This document shows positions 17,829 through 26,540 of a stretch of 53,782 bases of DNA, piece after piece (within the stretch, counting starts at the first letter, position 1; each line of letters opens with the position of its first letter). Origin of the DNA: JOPF133 sp052144935 (GTDB taxonomy: Bacteria > Acidobacteriota > Terriglobia > Bryobacterales > Bryobacteraceae); the NCBI GenBank assembly GCA_052144935.1, contig JBKQPR010000153.1:1-53782 (forward strand). The letters are read 5' to 3'. The notes beneath the pieces are model-generated. The model searched no databases. It saw only the letters and a program-made list of their open reading frames with translations, and was not told where the DNA came from. The position numbers and the translations under genes are program-made.

Positions 17829-20479
17829 TTTTGGAGCAGGGACGGCCAGTTGAGAATCACGGTGAAACCGGTGACGGCTTTCGGTTCGGGCGGCTCGACT
17901 ACCAGGAACTTTTTTCCGTCGGGTGTGACCAGCCAACGGTTGCGGCCCTGGGTTCCCACGCGCACCGCGAATAGGGCATGGGGGATGCCGGCTACAATCG
18001 CGCCATTCTTTTCGGCAATGTCCACCGCCATGATCCTGGTCGGGTTCAGCGAGATGAAGAACAACTCCTTGCCGTCGGCGCGCCACTGCGGCTCCGAGCC
18101 GCCGTTGGTCGAGATCTGCCACTTGCCGCCCGAGCCATTGGGCCCGGAGGGCGACCCTGCCTGAAACGGCCGCACATACACCTCCGCGCGCCCGTTTTCC
18201 AGAGACCGGTACGCCAACCAGCGCCCGTCCGGCGAGAAGCGCGCCTCGTCCAACCCAAACCGGCTTTCTAAAAACGCCTGCGGTTTGCGGGTGTCCAGCG
18301 GGAAGACCCAGACGGCGTTGGCGGGGGCCCCCCGATTGTAGGCAATCCAGCGTCCGTCTCGCGACCAGTCCTCCACATTGCTGGTGATAGGGGATTCCAG
18401 CAGCAACTCGTCTTCGCCGGTTCCGGAAGCGTTCTTGACATAGAGGTTGCGAACGCCGTGGCGGTCTGAGGTAAAGGCAATGCGGGAGCCATCGGGCGAC
18501 CAGGCGGGATTCAGGTCGTCCGCGGGGTCAAAGGTGAGACGCGAGGAAGCCTTCCTCGCCAGGTCGAAAACCCAAAGATCGCGGTTCTGAGTAGCGGGAT
18601 CGCGAATGCCCACCGCCAGGTGCGTTCCGTCCGGCGAGAGCGCCGGATTGGAATAGTCCGCTGGACTGCCTACGGCGCCGAGCGGATTGCCCGAGCGATC
18701 CACCCACATCAATTGGCTGTCGGCTTGCCCGATCCCGGGACGAAATGCCAGCGCGCCGTTGCTGGAAACCGAAAAGGCGCCAAGAGTGCCGTTGGAAACG
18801 GCGCCGATGTGATCCGTCACCGGCACAGGCCCGCCGCGCAGTTCCAGGCGCTTCGGGTCGATGGCCTGGGCCATCAGAACGCTGCTGCGGACAAATAGGA
18901 GATAGCCGGGGGCCGCATAAATGGCTGGCCCGGCCGTAGTGGCCAGGGGTCGGTCCACCTTGCCGTCCAACGACAGAGCATGAACCGAATAGGAGGTGCC
19001 GGAGCCTATGGTGCCGGCTGCGCGTTGGTTGTAGATTAGCCACTGCCCGCCGGGCAGCCAGGAGGCATACGTGAAGGCGCCCTTCTCATCGTTTCTCAAG
19101 ATCCGTTTGCTGCTCCCATCGGCGGCAAACCAGCGTACTTCCTGCCCATTCGCCTGGACGATTCCTGCCGGTCCCCAGGAGCAATAGGCGCCGGATGGAA
19201 TCTGGGAGGGTTGGGGAGGCCCCCCGTTAACGTCCGACCTGGCAAAAGGCCGGCCTGTCATATTCATGAGGAAGGAACGGCTGTCGAACGACCAGACAGT
19301 GAGGGGGCCTCCCTCGGTGCCCGGCACAGGCCGTGCGCTGCCACTGGCCAGGCTGTGCAGGTACAACTGCGTTTGATCACCGGCCGTGGCGCCGAAGAGA
19401 ACCGATTCTCCGTCAGGCGAAACCATGGGCCGCATGTCCGCGACCAGTGTGGCGCCCTCGGGCGCGCTCACGGAAAACCGCACGGGCCGCGGCGGAGCCG
19501 GCTTCTCCTGCCGGAACAACACCACCGCCAACAGCAGGGCGGCGATCCCGCAGACCGCGGCCGCGACCCAGGGGACCAGCGCACGACCTTTCGGGGGAGC
19601 GACAGCCGCCGGAGCCAAGCCGGCCTGGGAACCGCCTTCCTGAATCCAGCGCAACTCCTCGGCCAGGTCGCGCGCGGTCTGCCAGCGATCGCCGGGGTCC
19701 TTGGCCAGGCAGCGGCGCACCACTCGGTCCAGAGACGCGGGGATCGTCGGCTGCACGCTGGAAACCGGCGCCGGCTGAGCGCTCATGATGGCGGTGATCA
19801 GGCTGGCCTGGCTCTGGCCCGTGAAGGCGCGTTTCCCGGTGAGCATCTCGTAGAAAGTAGCGCCGAAAGCGAAAATGTCCGACCGCGCGTCGGCGTCGCG
19901 CCCCTCCAACTGCTCGGGCGACATGTACTGGAACGTGCCCACAATGCTGCCCGCCGTGGTGATGGTCATCGTCGCGGTGTGATCGGACTCAGCCGGCGCG
20001 GCCATGGCGCGCACCTTCGCCAGTCCGAAATCCAGCAGCTTGGCGCCGGTTTTCGCGAGCATGATGTTGCCCGGCTTGAGGTCGCGGTGAATCACGCCGC
20101 GGCGGTGAGCGGCATCCAGCGCGCCGGCGACTTCGACGGCGTACCGCAACGCGTCGGCCACCGGCAGCGGCCCGCGCTGCAGGCAAGCTGCCAGCGACTC
20201 GCCTTCCACGCATTCCATCACCAGGTAGACGACACCGCCTTCACTCCCGATATCGTGCAAGACGCAGATGTTGGGGTGGTTCAGGCTGGAGACGGCGCGG
20301 GCCTCGCGATCGAAGCGTTCGCGAAACTGCGGATCGTGCGCCAGATGGCCGGGTAGGACCTTAATGGCGACGGTGCGATCAAGGCGCGTGTCCCGGGCGC
20401 GATACACTTCGCCCATGCCTCCCTGGCCGAGGGGAGACAGGATCTCGTACGGCCCGAAACGCGTTCCGGCTGGCAGCAT
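17825..20479 (-). CDS. membrane Ser/Thr kinase with TolB-like beta-propeller
   Basis: An 884-residue PknB-type receptor kinase. The cytoplasmic kinase domain covers about residues 12-270: glycine loop LGQGGMGEVYRARD, lysine in VAIKVLPG, catalytic HRDLKPGNIML, DFGLAKV, and PEQLEGRDADARSDIFAFG. One transmembrane helix lies around 300-322 (PWVAAAVCGIAALLLAVVLF). The remainder is an extracytoplasmic propeller with repeated segments such as NPALSPDGTHLAVG, NPAWSPDGSRIAFTSDRHG and EARFSPDGRWLAY. The propeller presumably senses a ligand or binds protein or glycan, which is an inference. It is coupled by ATGA to fdhE downstream, an unusual neighbour. All catalytic residues are present. Confidence 0.93.
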   Translation of the reverse strand: MLPAGTRFGPYEILSPLGQGGMGEVYRARDTRLDRTVAIKVLPGHLAHDPQFRERFDREARAVSSLNHPNICVLHDIGSEGGVVYLVMECVEGESLAACLQRGPLPVADALRYAVEVAGALDAAHRRGVIHRDLKPGNIMLAKTGAKLLDFGLAKVRAMAAPAESDHTATMTITTAGSIVGTFQYMSPEQLEGRDADARSDIFAFGATFYEMLTGKRAFTGQSQASLITAIMSAQPAPVSSVQPTIPASLDRVVRRCLAKDPGDRWQTARDLAEELRWIQEGGSQAGLAPAAVAPPKGRALVPWVAAAVCGIAALLLAVVLFRQEKPAPPRPVRFSVSAPEGATLVADMRPMVSPDGESVLFGATAGDQTQLYLHSLASGSARPVPGTEGGPLTVWSFDSRSFLMNMTGRPFARSDVNGGPPQPSQIPSGAYCSWGPAGIVQANGQEVRWFAADGSSKRILRNDEKGAFTYASWLPGGQWLIYNQRAAGTIGSGTSYSVHALSLDGKVDRPLATTAGPAIYAAPGYLLFVRSSVLMAQAIDPKRLELRGGPVPVTDHIGAVSNGTLGAFSVSSNGALAFRPGIGQADSQLMWVDRSGNPLGAVGSPADYSNPALSPDGTHLAVGIRDPATQNRDLWVFDLARKASSRLTFDPADDLNPAWSPDGSRIAFTSDRHGVRNLYVKNASGTGEDELLLESPITSNVEDWSRDGRWIAYNRGAPANAVWVFPLDTRKPQAFLESRFGLDEARFSPDGRWLAYRSLENGRAEVYVRPFQAGSPSGPNGSGGKWQISTNGGSEPQWRADGKELFFISLNPTRIMAVDIAEKNGAIVAGIPHALFAVRVGTQGRNRWLVTPDGKKFLVVEPPEPKAVTGFTVILNWPSLLQK

Positions 20480-20887
20480 GGAGAGTCACACGAGTATACC
20501 AAAGGGCTGTAGCCGTCAGATGAAGGCGCGGCCCATTTGGGTCGACGCAAAAGCAACTTCCCATCGGCCGGCCTCCGGATGTGGCGCAGGCCCTTGGCCA
20601 GGCCCTCGGCCTGCGGCGTCGGCGCCCGGCCGGCACCCGCTGCTCCGGGGCGCACCAGCCGACCCGGCAATCGGCCCGGATATCCCGCGCGCCGTGCATC
20701 GAGACGAGACTGCGGTTTCGAAGAACGTATTTCCATTGACTTACGATGGGCTTTCGACGCTGCAGCCGGCTTTCAGCCGGCGATGACAGGCGAAAGCGCC
20801 TGTCCCACAAGCGCTCAAGCCCTTTCGCGCCAATGTGGGACAGACGCTTTCGTCTGTCAACCTGCATCCGCCGTCTCCGCTCGCCAA
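20480..20887. repeat. intergenic region with paired hairpin repeats
   Basis: No gene was found here. The region carries three hairpins: 20766-20780 (ccggct-ttc-agccgg), 20785-20804 (gacaggcg-aaag-cgcctgtc) and 20839-20858 (gacagacg-cttt-cgtctgtc). The last two lie in opposite orientation and share flanking tgtggga, so the pair forms a larger inverted repeat. Their stems differ by paired changes. Related hairpins appear in the array at 45995-46257. Confidence 0.75.
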
Positions 20888-23404
20888 TTACTTCAACCAG
20901 CTCGTCCTGACGTGGATCACGTTCGAATCCGGCTGCTCCACGCCCTGCGCCCAGAAGATGCGCGAGCCATCGTGCGACACGGCCAGCGGGCGGACCGACG
21001 CATTCGACCCGGCGGGCGAGCGCAAACCGGACAACAGCTTGCGCGGCGCGCCGAACTTCAGAGGGCCGTTCCACTCCACCGCCACCGACATCAGCGCGTC
21101 CCCATCGCGATAGAGGATCTCCTTGCCGTCCGTCCGCCAAAACGGGAACGCGCCTTCGGGAGCGATCTGGCGGCGCGGACCCGGCCCGGGAATAGGCTGC
21201 ACGTAAAGCCCTCCTCCCGAGCCTCTGGTGAAGTATACAAGCCAACGGCCGTCTGGCGAAAAGCTTGGCCCGTAGGTTTGAGCGTTGTCCACTTCAACCT
21301 TCGGATTCATCTCTTCCGGAGTCCCATCGAGTTGCACCGAAACGATCCCGCGATTGGTTTTGCCAATCATCTGCATGCCATCGGCCGAAAAACTTGGTGG
21401 CCCCATGAGATCGAGCGGGACCTTGCGCAACTCGCGAAACTCACCCGCGCCGCTGGCGGGCATTTCGACCAATGCCCCATCCCGAATCCCGATCAGCTTG
21501 GATCCACCCGCGAACCAGCCCAACCAAGACACGCCCTTCGGCAGCTCTAACCGGCCCGGCTGGCCCACATCCACCAGCCAGCCAGATGTAGAAGAGAGAA
21601 CCAAGAGCTGCCTCTCGTCCGGCGACAGGGCCAGGCTGTCGAACGCACCTGCTGGGCCCGACGTTCCGATCTGATTGCCGTTCCTGTCGAATTCGGTGGC
21701 TTGGGACACGCCCGCCCTCCCTGGACGCCAGGCGACGGTTCCGTTGCGGGCCACCGAGAATTCTGCGCGGGGTGTGCCCGTTGACGGCTGCGACGCAACT
21801 CCCTGTGCCGCCAGCTCGGCCTCGCCCTCCAGTCTGCGCGTTCGCCGGTTCAGCTTCTGTGAATAGAGATTGTCGTTGCGAACGAAGAGGATGCGGCCGC
21901 CGCCCGCGGGCGTGTAGCGGGCAGCCGTCTGGTTCTTGAGCAGCAACACGGGATCCACCGCCTTGCCGTCGCGCAGAGTGGCAAGGTAGACGGCGGCGTC
22001 CGCTGAATCTTGGGAGGGGACGAACAGGTACAGGAAATCCTGTCCCCCGGGAAGAAAATCCGGGTAATAGCACCGGCCTTCTTTGAGCGGCCCGGGCATT
22101 TCCACTGGTTTGAATTCTCCACCCGCGGCCGGAGCGAATATCAAACAACTTTGAGCAGATATCAGAATCGCGCCGCCGTCGCTCCAGCTTCCTCCGCGCG
22201 TGGGGCCCGGCAGTTTCGCGACGACCTCCGGCGCCCCGTCCGGCATACGGACCTTCATCAACTGCTGGGCGGAAGGGTACACAACTGAGGTAGAGTCCGG
22301 CGACCAGAACGGTGCGCCGCTGGCCTGGCCCGGCACCGGGCGGGCCTCCAGCGAATCCAGCCGGCGGAGGTACATTCGGCCGTTCGTCGCCTCGTACAAA
22401 ACCGCGGAGCCGTCGGGCGATAACTCCGGTGCGGACAACTGGGACCCAACCGGCGCCAGCGCGGCCCCGGAAGGAGGCACGATGCTGAGCGTCACCGCCG
22501 GCCGCTCGTTCCCAGTGGATCCCGGTCTCATCCATCCCACAACCGCCGCCACTGCCGCGACCGCCGCCGCCGCGGCCCAAGGCCATATCCGGCGCTGCTT
22601 CGGCGCCGCAGTGGCAGCCGGAGGCTCCTCCAACAATCCCCACGCATCGCCGATGTCGCGCAGCCGTTTCCTCGGATCTTTTTCCAAACATCGTTCCAAC
22701 AGCCGCCGCACCCGCGCGGGCGCCGCGCTCACGTCCGGCGTTTCCTTCATCACCGATGCCAGCGTTTCGCTCAGATCCTCGCCCTGGAACAGCATCCGCC
22801 CCGTCAGCATCTCGTACAACACCACGCCGAATGCCCAGATGTCCGCCCGCTTGTCCACGCTCTTGCCGCGCGCCTGTTCCGGACTCATGTACGCCGCCGT
22901 CCCCAGGATCATTCCGCGCGTGGCCGAGATCGTCAGGGTCGGCGAACTCTGCGGATCGCCCGAGGCCGTCTCGATGGTCTTCGCCAGCCCGAAATCCAGC
23001 ACCTTGACCATGCTGTCCGGCTTAATCTTGATGTTCCCCGGCTTCAGGTCGCGATGCACGATCCCCTTCTCGTGCGCCGCTTCCAGCGCGTCCGCGATCT
23101 GGCGCGCATACCCCAGCGCGATGTCCAACGGCAGGGGACCCTTCGGCGATTCCCCTTCGATGTACTCCATCACCAGGTAGTTCGGCCCCACGTCGTACAG
23201 CGTGCAGATATTCGGATGGTTGAGCGCCGCCACCGCGCGGGCTTCCCGTTCGAACCGTTCGCCGAAATCGGCCTTCGCCACTTTCAACGCCACGATGCGA
23301 TCGATGCGCGTATCGCGCGCCTTCCACACTTCCCCCATGCCGCCCTCGCCCAATGGCGAGATCAGCGTATACGGCCCAAACTTCTGCTCGGCGGTGAGGC
23401 TCAT
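20888..23404 (-). CDS. membrane Ser/Thr kinase with TolB-like beta-propeller
   Basis: An 838-residue paralogue of the previous kinase. The kinase domain (about 10-265) has LGEGGMGEVWKARD, VALKVAK, HRDLKPGNIKI, DFGLAKTIE and MSPEQARGKSVDKRADIWAFG. A transmembrane helix follows (WPWAAAAAVAAVAAVVGWM, about 278-296). The propeller part has repeats such as APELSPDGSAVLYE, SLALSPDERQLLV and GPSFSPDGRWLVYF. Compared with its neighbour the kinase domain has a shorter loop after the ATP site. ATG 23404 gives the normal MSLTAEQKFGPYTLISPLGEG start. It is monocistronic by spacing, 408 bp upstream of the next kinase. Confidence 0.93.
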   Translation of the reverse strand: MSLTAEQKFGPYTLISPLGEGGMGEVWKARDTRIDRIVALKVAKADFGERFEREARAVAALNHPNICTLYDVGPNYLVMEYIEGESPKGPLPLDIALGYARQIADALEAAHEKGIVHRDLKPGNIKIKPDSMVKVLDFGLAKTIETASGDPQSSPTLTISATRGMILGTAAYMSPEQARGKSVDKRADIWAFGVVLYEMLTGRMLFQGEDLSETLASVMKETPDVSAAPARVRRLLERCLEKDPRKRLRDIGDAWGLLEEPPAATAAPKQRRIWPWAAAAAVAAVAAVVGWMRPGSTGNERPAVTLSIVPPSGAALAPVGSQLSAPELSPDGSAVLYEATNGRMYLRRLDSLEARPVPGQASGAPFWSPDSTSVVYPSAQQLMKVRMPDGAPEVVAKLPGPTRGGSWSDGGAILISAQSCLIFAPAAGGEFKPVEMPGPLKEGRCYYPDFLPGGQDFLYLFVPSQDSADAAVYLATLRDGKAVDPVLLLKNQTAARYTPAGGGRILFVRNDNLYSQKLNRRTRRLEGEAELAAQGVASQPSTGTPRAEFSVARNGTVAWRPGRAGVSQATEFDRNGNQIGTSGPAGAFDSLALSPDERQLLVLSSTSGWLVDVGQPGRLELPKGVSWLGWFAGGSKLIGIRDGALVEMPASGAGEFRELRKVPLDLMGPPSFSADGMQMIGKTNRGIVSVQLDGTPEEMNPKVEVDNAQTYGPSFSPDGRWLVYFTRGSGGGLYVQPIPGPGPRRQIAPEGAFPFWRTDGKEILYRDGDALMSVAVEWNGPLKFGAPRKLLSGLRSPAGSNASVRPLAVSHDGSRIFWAQGVEQPDSNVIHVRTSWLK

Positions 23405-23706
23405 GGCGTTCGAACGATTTTATCGCACCCGCTGTTCGCCGCGCCCGAGGGCCAGCCCGCTTCGTGGCGAACTGCCTCGGGGCGCTTCGAAGCAGCGGCT
23501 TCCAGCCGGCTGCCGGTAAGCCCGGCGGCGAGGCAACGGCCTCGATCATGCTCCCGCGCGCGGCTGGGGTGTCGCCTATCGTTGTGGGGCAGCCAATCCT
23601 GTCTGCAGCCGCCTTTTAGTTAGGCGGCTCTTTCGGCTCAGGCGCGTTCCGCGGTAGGCTGCCCTTCGCCTTCCGATTGTGGTGTGATTGAGTAGAGGTG
23701 TCCCCG
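23405..23706. other. divergent intergenic region, about 300 bp
   Basis: This separates the leftward kinase from a rightward lipoprotein gene. It contains short GC-rich inverted stretches such as ggcttccagccggctgcc (23496-23513), similar in character to the hairpin at 20766-20780. No gene or clear promoter was found. Confidence 0.35.
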
Positions 23707-24312
23707 ATGAAACCTGCGGAAGCGATTTTGGCAGCCGGCATCGCCATCCTCCTCGCCGGGTGCCTGCTGCGCGGCACTCCCAAGACCGCCCAAGCGGCGC
23801 CCGCCACTCCCAAGCCCGCGGTGGCGCCGGCCCCCGCTCCGCCGCCCCAACCGCTCTCCATTCCACAAACCCACGTGGAGTTGCCGCCGCCCCAACCGGT
23901 AAACCCTGAGGCTCTCCCCACCACCCAGCCGCAACCCGAGGAACCGGCCCCCGCGCCCGCCGCCCCTCCCAAGCCCCCGCGCAGCCGCGTCGCCCAGCCC
24001 GCGCGAAGCGATCCCCCCGCCCAACCCCCTCCCGTTACGGCCGAGCCTGCCGAGCGCCCGCCCGTCCAGGAGATCGTCTCCGCCGAAGAGCTGAGGCAAC
24101 TGCCGGTGGATGCCCAGCGCGACCGCCAGGAAGCCACCCGCCTGCTGGACCGGGCCTCTTCCCACCGCCTGACCCGCCAGCAGCAGCAGTTGAAGAAAAG
24201 CATCGAATCGTTCCTGCAGCTTTCCTCGGACGCCGAAAAGCGCGGCGATCTGCGGCAGGCACGCGAGTTGGCCGGCCGCGCCCTCGTCCTCGCCAAGGAA
24301 CTCCAACCTTGA
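23707..24312 (+). CDS. proline-rich lipoprotein
   Basis: A 201-residue predicted lipoprotein. The signal peptide ends at lipobox LLAGC (Cys19). Residues from about 28 to 120 are mostly Pro and Ala, as expected for an extended periplasmic spacer. The C-terminal 80 residues are helical and charged, with a conserved-looking stretch RLTRQQQQLKKSIESFLQLSSDAEKRGDLRQARELAGRALVLAKEL resembling a TPR-like helical pair. ATG 23707 was chosen over GTG 23698 because GAGG (23695-23698) lies 8 bp before it. The stop overlaps the TTG start of the following peptidase gene. The specific role is unknown; similar Acidobacterial proteins are hypothetical. Confidence 0.75.
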   Translation: MKPAEAILAAGIAILLAGCLLRGTPKTAQAAPATPKPAVAPAPAPPPQPLSIPQTHVELPPPQPVNPEALPTTQPQPEEPAPAPAAPPKPPRSRVAQPARSDPPAQPPPVTAEPAERPPVQEIVSAEELRQLPVDAQRDRQEATRLLDRASSHRLTRQQQQLKKSIESFLQLSSDAEKRGDLRQARELAGRALVLAKELQP

Positions 24313-25427
24313 CCGATCCCATCTACCACGCCCGCCGCCAAGCCGTTGCCGCCGGTCTTGCCGCGCACCAGCTCGACGCCCTTCTGGTGGTCTTAAGTCC
24401 CAATCTGCGTTACCTTTCCGGCTTCACCGGCAGTAACGCCAACCTGCTCCTCTCGCCCCAACACGCCATCCTGTTCACCGATCCGCGCTACCAGATTCAG
24501 GCCCGCCAGGAGAGCGCCGGCGGCCAGGCCAGCGCCCGCGGCCAGGGAGGCCCCTGCGAAGTGCGCATCGTCAAGGGGACGCTCGTGCTCGCCGTGGCTT
24601 CCGCCATCGCGCGCCTCCGCTGGAAGCGCATCGGGTACGAGCCGGCGCGCATGACCTGCGACGTCTTCGAAGCGCTCAAAAACAAGCTGCCCATGCGCGC
24701 CTCGCTGGAGCCCGTCGACGGTTGGATCGAGTCCCTGCGCATGATCAAATCGCCCGCCGAGATCGATCTCATCCGCCGCTCCGTCCGGACCAACTCGCGC
24801 GCCTTCGAGCAGGCCGTCGCGCGCGTGCGTCCCGGCATGAAGGAGAGCGGCCTGGCTGCGGAAATCGAGTACCGCATGCGCCGCCTCGGGGCGGAGAAGC
24901 CGTCGTTTGAAACCATCGTCGCCGCCGGCAAGCGGACCGCCCTGCCGCACGCCCAGCCCACTTCCGCCGAAATCCGCCCCGGCAGCCTCGTGTTGGTGGA
25001 TATGGGGACCCAGCAGGATGGCTACTGCAGTGACATGACCCGCATGTTGTTCCTCGGCAAGCCGTCCGCCCGCGTGAACCGCGCCTACCGCGCGGTTCTC
25101 GAAGCGCAGTTGGCGGCCATCGATGCCGTGCGGCCGGGGGCCCCCACCGCCCGCGTGGACGCCGCCGCCCGCCGCGTCCTCAAGGGCTACGGACTGGAGG
25201 CCGCCTTCATCCACTCCACCGGCCACGGATTGGGTCTGGAGATCCACGAGCCGCCGCGCATCGGCCGCCGTGACAAGAGCCGCCTGCAAGTGGGCATGGC
25301 GATCACCATCGAACCTGGAGTCTACCTGGAAGATTTCGGCGGCATCCGCCTCGAAGACACCGTCGTGGTCACCCCGCACGGCTGCGAGATCCTCACCCAA
25401 ACCTCCAAAGACCTCCGCCTGCTCTGA
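24309..25427 (+). CDS. M24 family metallopeptidase (Xaa-Pro aminopeptidase/dipeptidase)
   Basis: A 372-residue creatinase/prolidase-fold enzyme that probably removes N-terminal residues preceding proline. The N-terminal creatinase-like domain includes LRYLSGFTGSNANLLLS and FTDPRYQIQA. The C-terminal pita-bread domain holds the five metal ligands: Asp in VDMGTQQDGYCSDMTR (two Asp), His in HSTGHGLGLEIHEPP, Glu in ITIEPGVY, and Glu in GIRLEDTVVVT. The start is TTG 24309 in a TTGA overlap with the lipoprotein stop, giving MTDPIYHARRQAVAAGLA. This non-ATG start is the only one that keeps the first helix. The pairing suggests a two-gene transcript. Confidence 0.92.
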   Translation: MTDPIYHARRQAVAAGLAAHQLDALLVVLSPNLRYLSGFTGSNANLLLSPQHAILFTDPRYQIQARQESAGGQASARGQGGPCEVRIVKGTLVLAVASAIARLRWKRIGYEPARMTCDVFEALKNKLPMRASLEPVDGWIESLRMIKSPAEIDLIRRSVRTNSRAFEQAVARVRPGMKESGLAAEIEYRMRRLGAEKPSFETIVAAGKRTALPHAQPTSAEIRPGSLVLVDMGTQQDGYCSDMTRMLFLGKPSARVNRAYRAVLEAQLAAIDAVRPGAPTARVDAAARRVLKGYGLEAAFIHSTGHGLGLEIHEPPRIGRRDKSRLQVGMAITIEPGVYLEDFGGIRLEDTVVVTPHGCEILTQTSKDLRLL

Positions 25428-25497
25428 TCAGCCCACCACCTCTTCACCTCTCCTTGCCTCCGCCATTCCCAAAACTCACCCTCCCCGAACCAGGCCT

Positions 25498-25517
25498 CCC
25501 CCCTCGAATGAGGGGGG
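25498..25517. repeat. perfect GC-rich hairpin
   Basis: ccccccctc-type left arm (25498-25505), GAAT loop and gaggggg-type right arm (25510-25517) give an 8-bp perfect stem. It lies about 70 bp after the M24 peptidase stop and 120 bp before the pilin. There is no T-run, so it is not a standard intrinsic terminator, though it may still protect the 3' end of the transcript. Confidence 0.5.
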
Positions 25518-25638
25518 CAGTACCCCACCATTGGTTATGGGTCTGTTCGAAGGTCGAGTGCACGACCTACTCTGAAACTGGCGTAGATGTGTGTGTCCGA
25601 ACTGCCGGGCCACGACCAATGCAGAGGGAGGTAGATAT

Positions 25639-26046
25639 TTGAAACGAATGAAGAGTCTCCTTCGGAACGACCAAGGACAGGACTTGATCGAATACGTCCT
25701 GCTGCTTGCCTTTTTGGTCCTGGTGTCCGCAGGGTTGTTTATCGGCAACGGCCACAGCATCAAGGGAATTTGGAGTACAGCGGATTCGCAACTGGCTGTC
25801 GCCAACAGCGGGGGACCCGCCACCTCCTCAACCGGAGGCGGCGGGGGTAGCGGGGCCGGCGGGGGTAGCGGGGCCGGCGGGGGCAGCGGAGACGGCGGGG
25901 GCGGCGGAAACGGCGGAGGCGGCGGAAACGGCGGAGGCGGCGGAGACGGCGGAGGCGGCGGCCATCACGGCGGAGGCGGCCACGGCGGAGGCGGAGGCGG
26001 CGGCCACCACGGCGGAGGCGGCGGAGGCCACGGCCCACATTTCTGA
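25639..26046 (+). CDS. Flp-type pilin with glycine/histidine-rich tail
   Basis: A 135-residue protein whose first third is a Flp/Fap (type IVb) prepilin. The processing site reads NDQGQDLIEYVLLLAFLVLV: cleavage after Gly would leave Gln1, with Glu5-Tyr6 as in Flp pilins. The hydrophobic helix follows directly. Normal Flp pilins stop after about 55-70 residues. Here residues from about 70 onward are almost pure Gly with Ser, Asp, Asn, Ala and, at the end, His (GGGGHHGGGGHGGGG, final GHGPHF). TTG 25639 is preferred as start since GGGAGGT (25626-25632) sits 6 bp before it. ATG 25648 is 15 bp away. No tad secretion genes are in the window. Confidence 0.75.
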   Translation: MKRMKSLLRNDQGQDLIEYVLLLAFLVLVSAGLFIGNGHSIKGIWSTADSQLAVANSGGPATSSTGGGGGSGAGGGSGAGGGSGDGGGGGNGGGGGNGGGGGDGGGGGHHGGGGHGGGGGGGHHGGGGGGHGPHF

Positions 26047-26148
26047 TCGCACTGTCTACACATCCCTTGTCGTCGTGTCTCCCCTATAACCATGGTCGCC
26101 CGCGCGACACCGGCGTGAAGTCGGACCGGTGCCCTACTGCAACCCCGA

Positions 26149-26540
26149 GCCCATGGCTGAGGCCGAAACCCAAAGCGCCTTCGTCGCCCGCGAGGCCCAT
26201 CCTCGACGAGTTGACCGCTCAGCTCACCACCCTCGCCATCACCGCCTCCAACGAGCACCTGCTGCTCCTTGGCGAGCGCGGCATGGGCAAGACCACCATG
26301 CTCCTCATGCTCCGCCCGGCCGTTAGTTAGGGGCGGCGCTCTCGCCCAGACCTGGTTCCCGGTTCGCTTCCCCGAGGAACCTACGCCATCAATGCCCTCG
26401 ACGCTTTCCGGACCGGGACCGGCTTAAACCTCGCCACGCCGGCTCCGGCCACTGCCTTCGCCGTTCGGCCCGACGGCCTGCGCCGCGACTCCCGCCATCC
26501 CGCCGCCTATGCCGATTCCGCCGCCGCAACGCGGTAGTGC
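26149..26540 (+). pseudogene. remnant of an AAA-type ATPase gene
   Basis: Pieces of an ATPase are spread over different frames. One frame gives MAEAETQSAFVAREA. A shift near 26200 gives ILDELTAQLTTLAITASNEHLLLLGERGMGKTTMLLMLRPAV with a Walker A (GERGMGKT), then a TAG near 26329. Beyond it another frame gives TWFPVRFPEE and, after a further shift, YAINALDAF, a W-PV-FPEE-Y-I-L pattern I associate with such ATPases. The order is correct for one gene that has suffered internal deletion and at least two frameshifts. Confidence 0.45.

Noticed and set aside
25498..25517. Intrinsic terminator after the M24 peptidase
   Set aside because: The stem is strong but there is no T-run after it, so it was listed only as a hairpin.
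25828..26052. Ala/Val-rich and Arg/Leu-rich frames opposite the glycine tail
   Set aside because: They are simply the other frames of the GGC/GGA repeat run; the + strand frame continues a real pilin.
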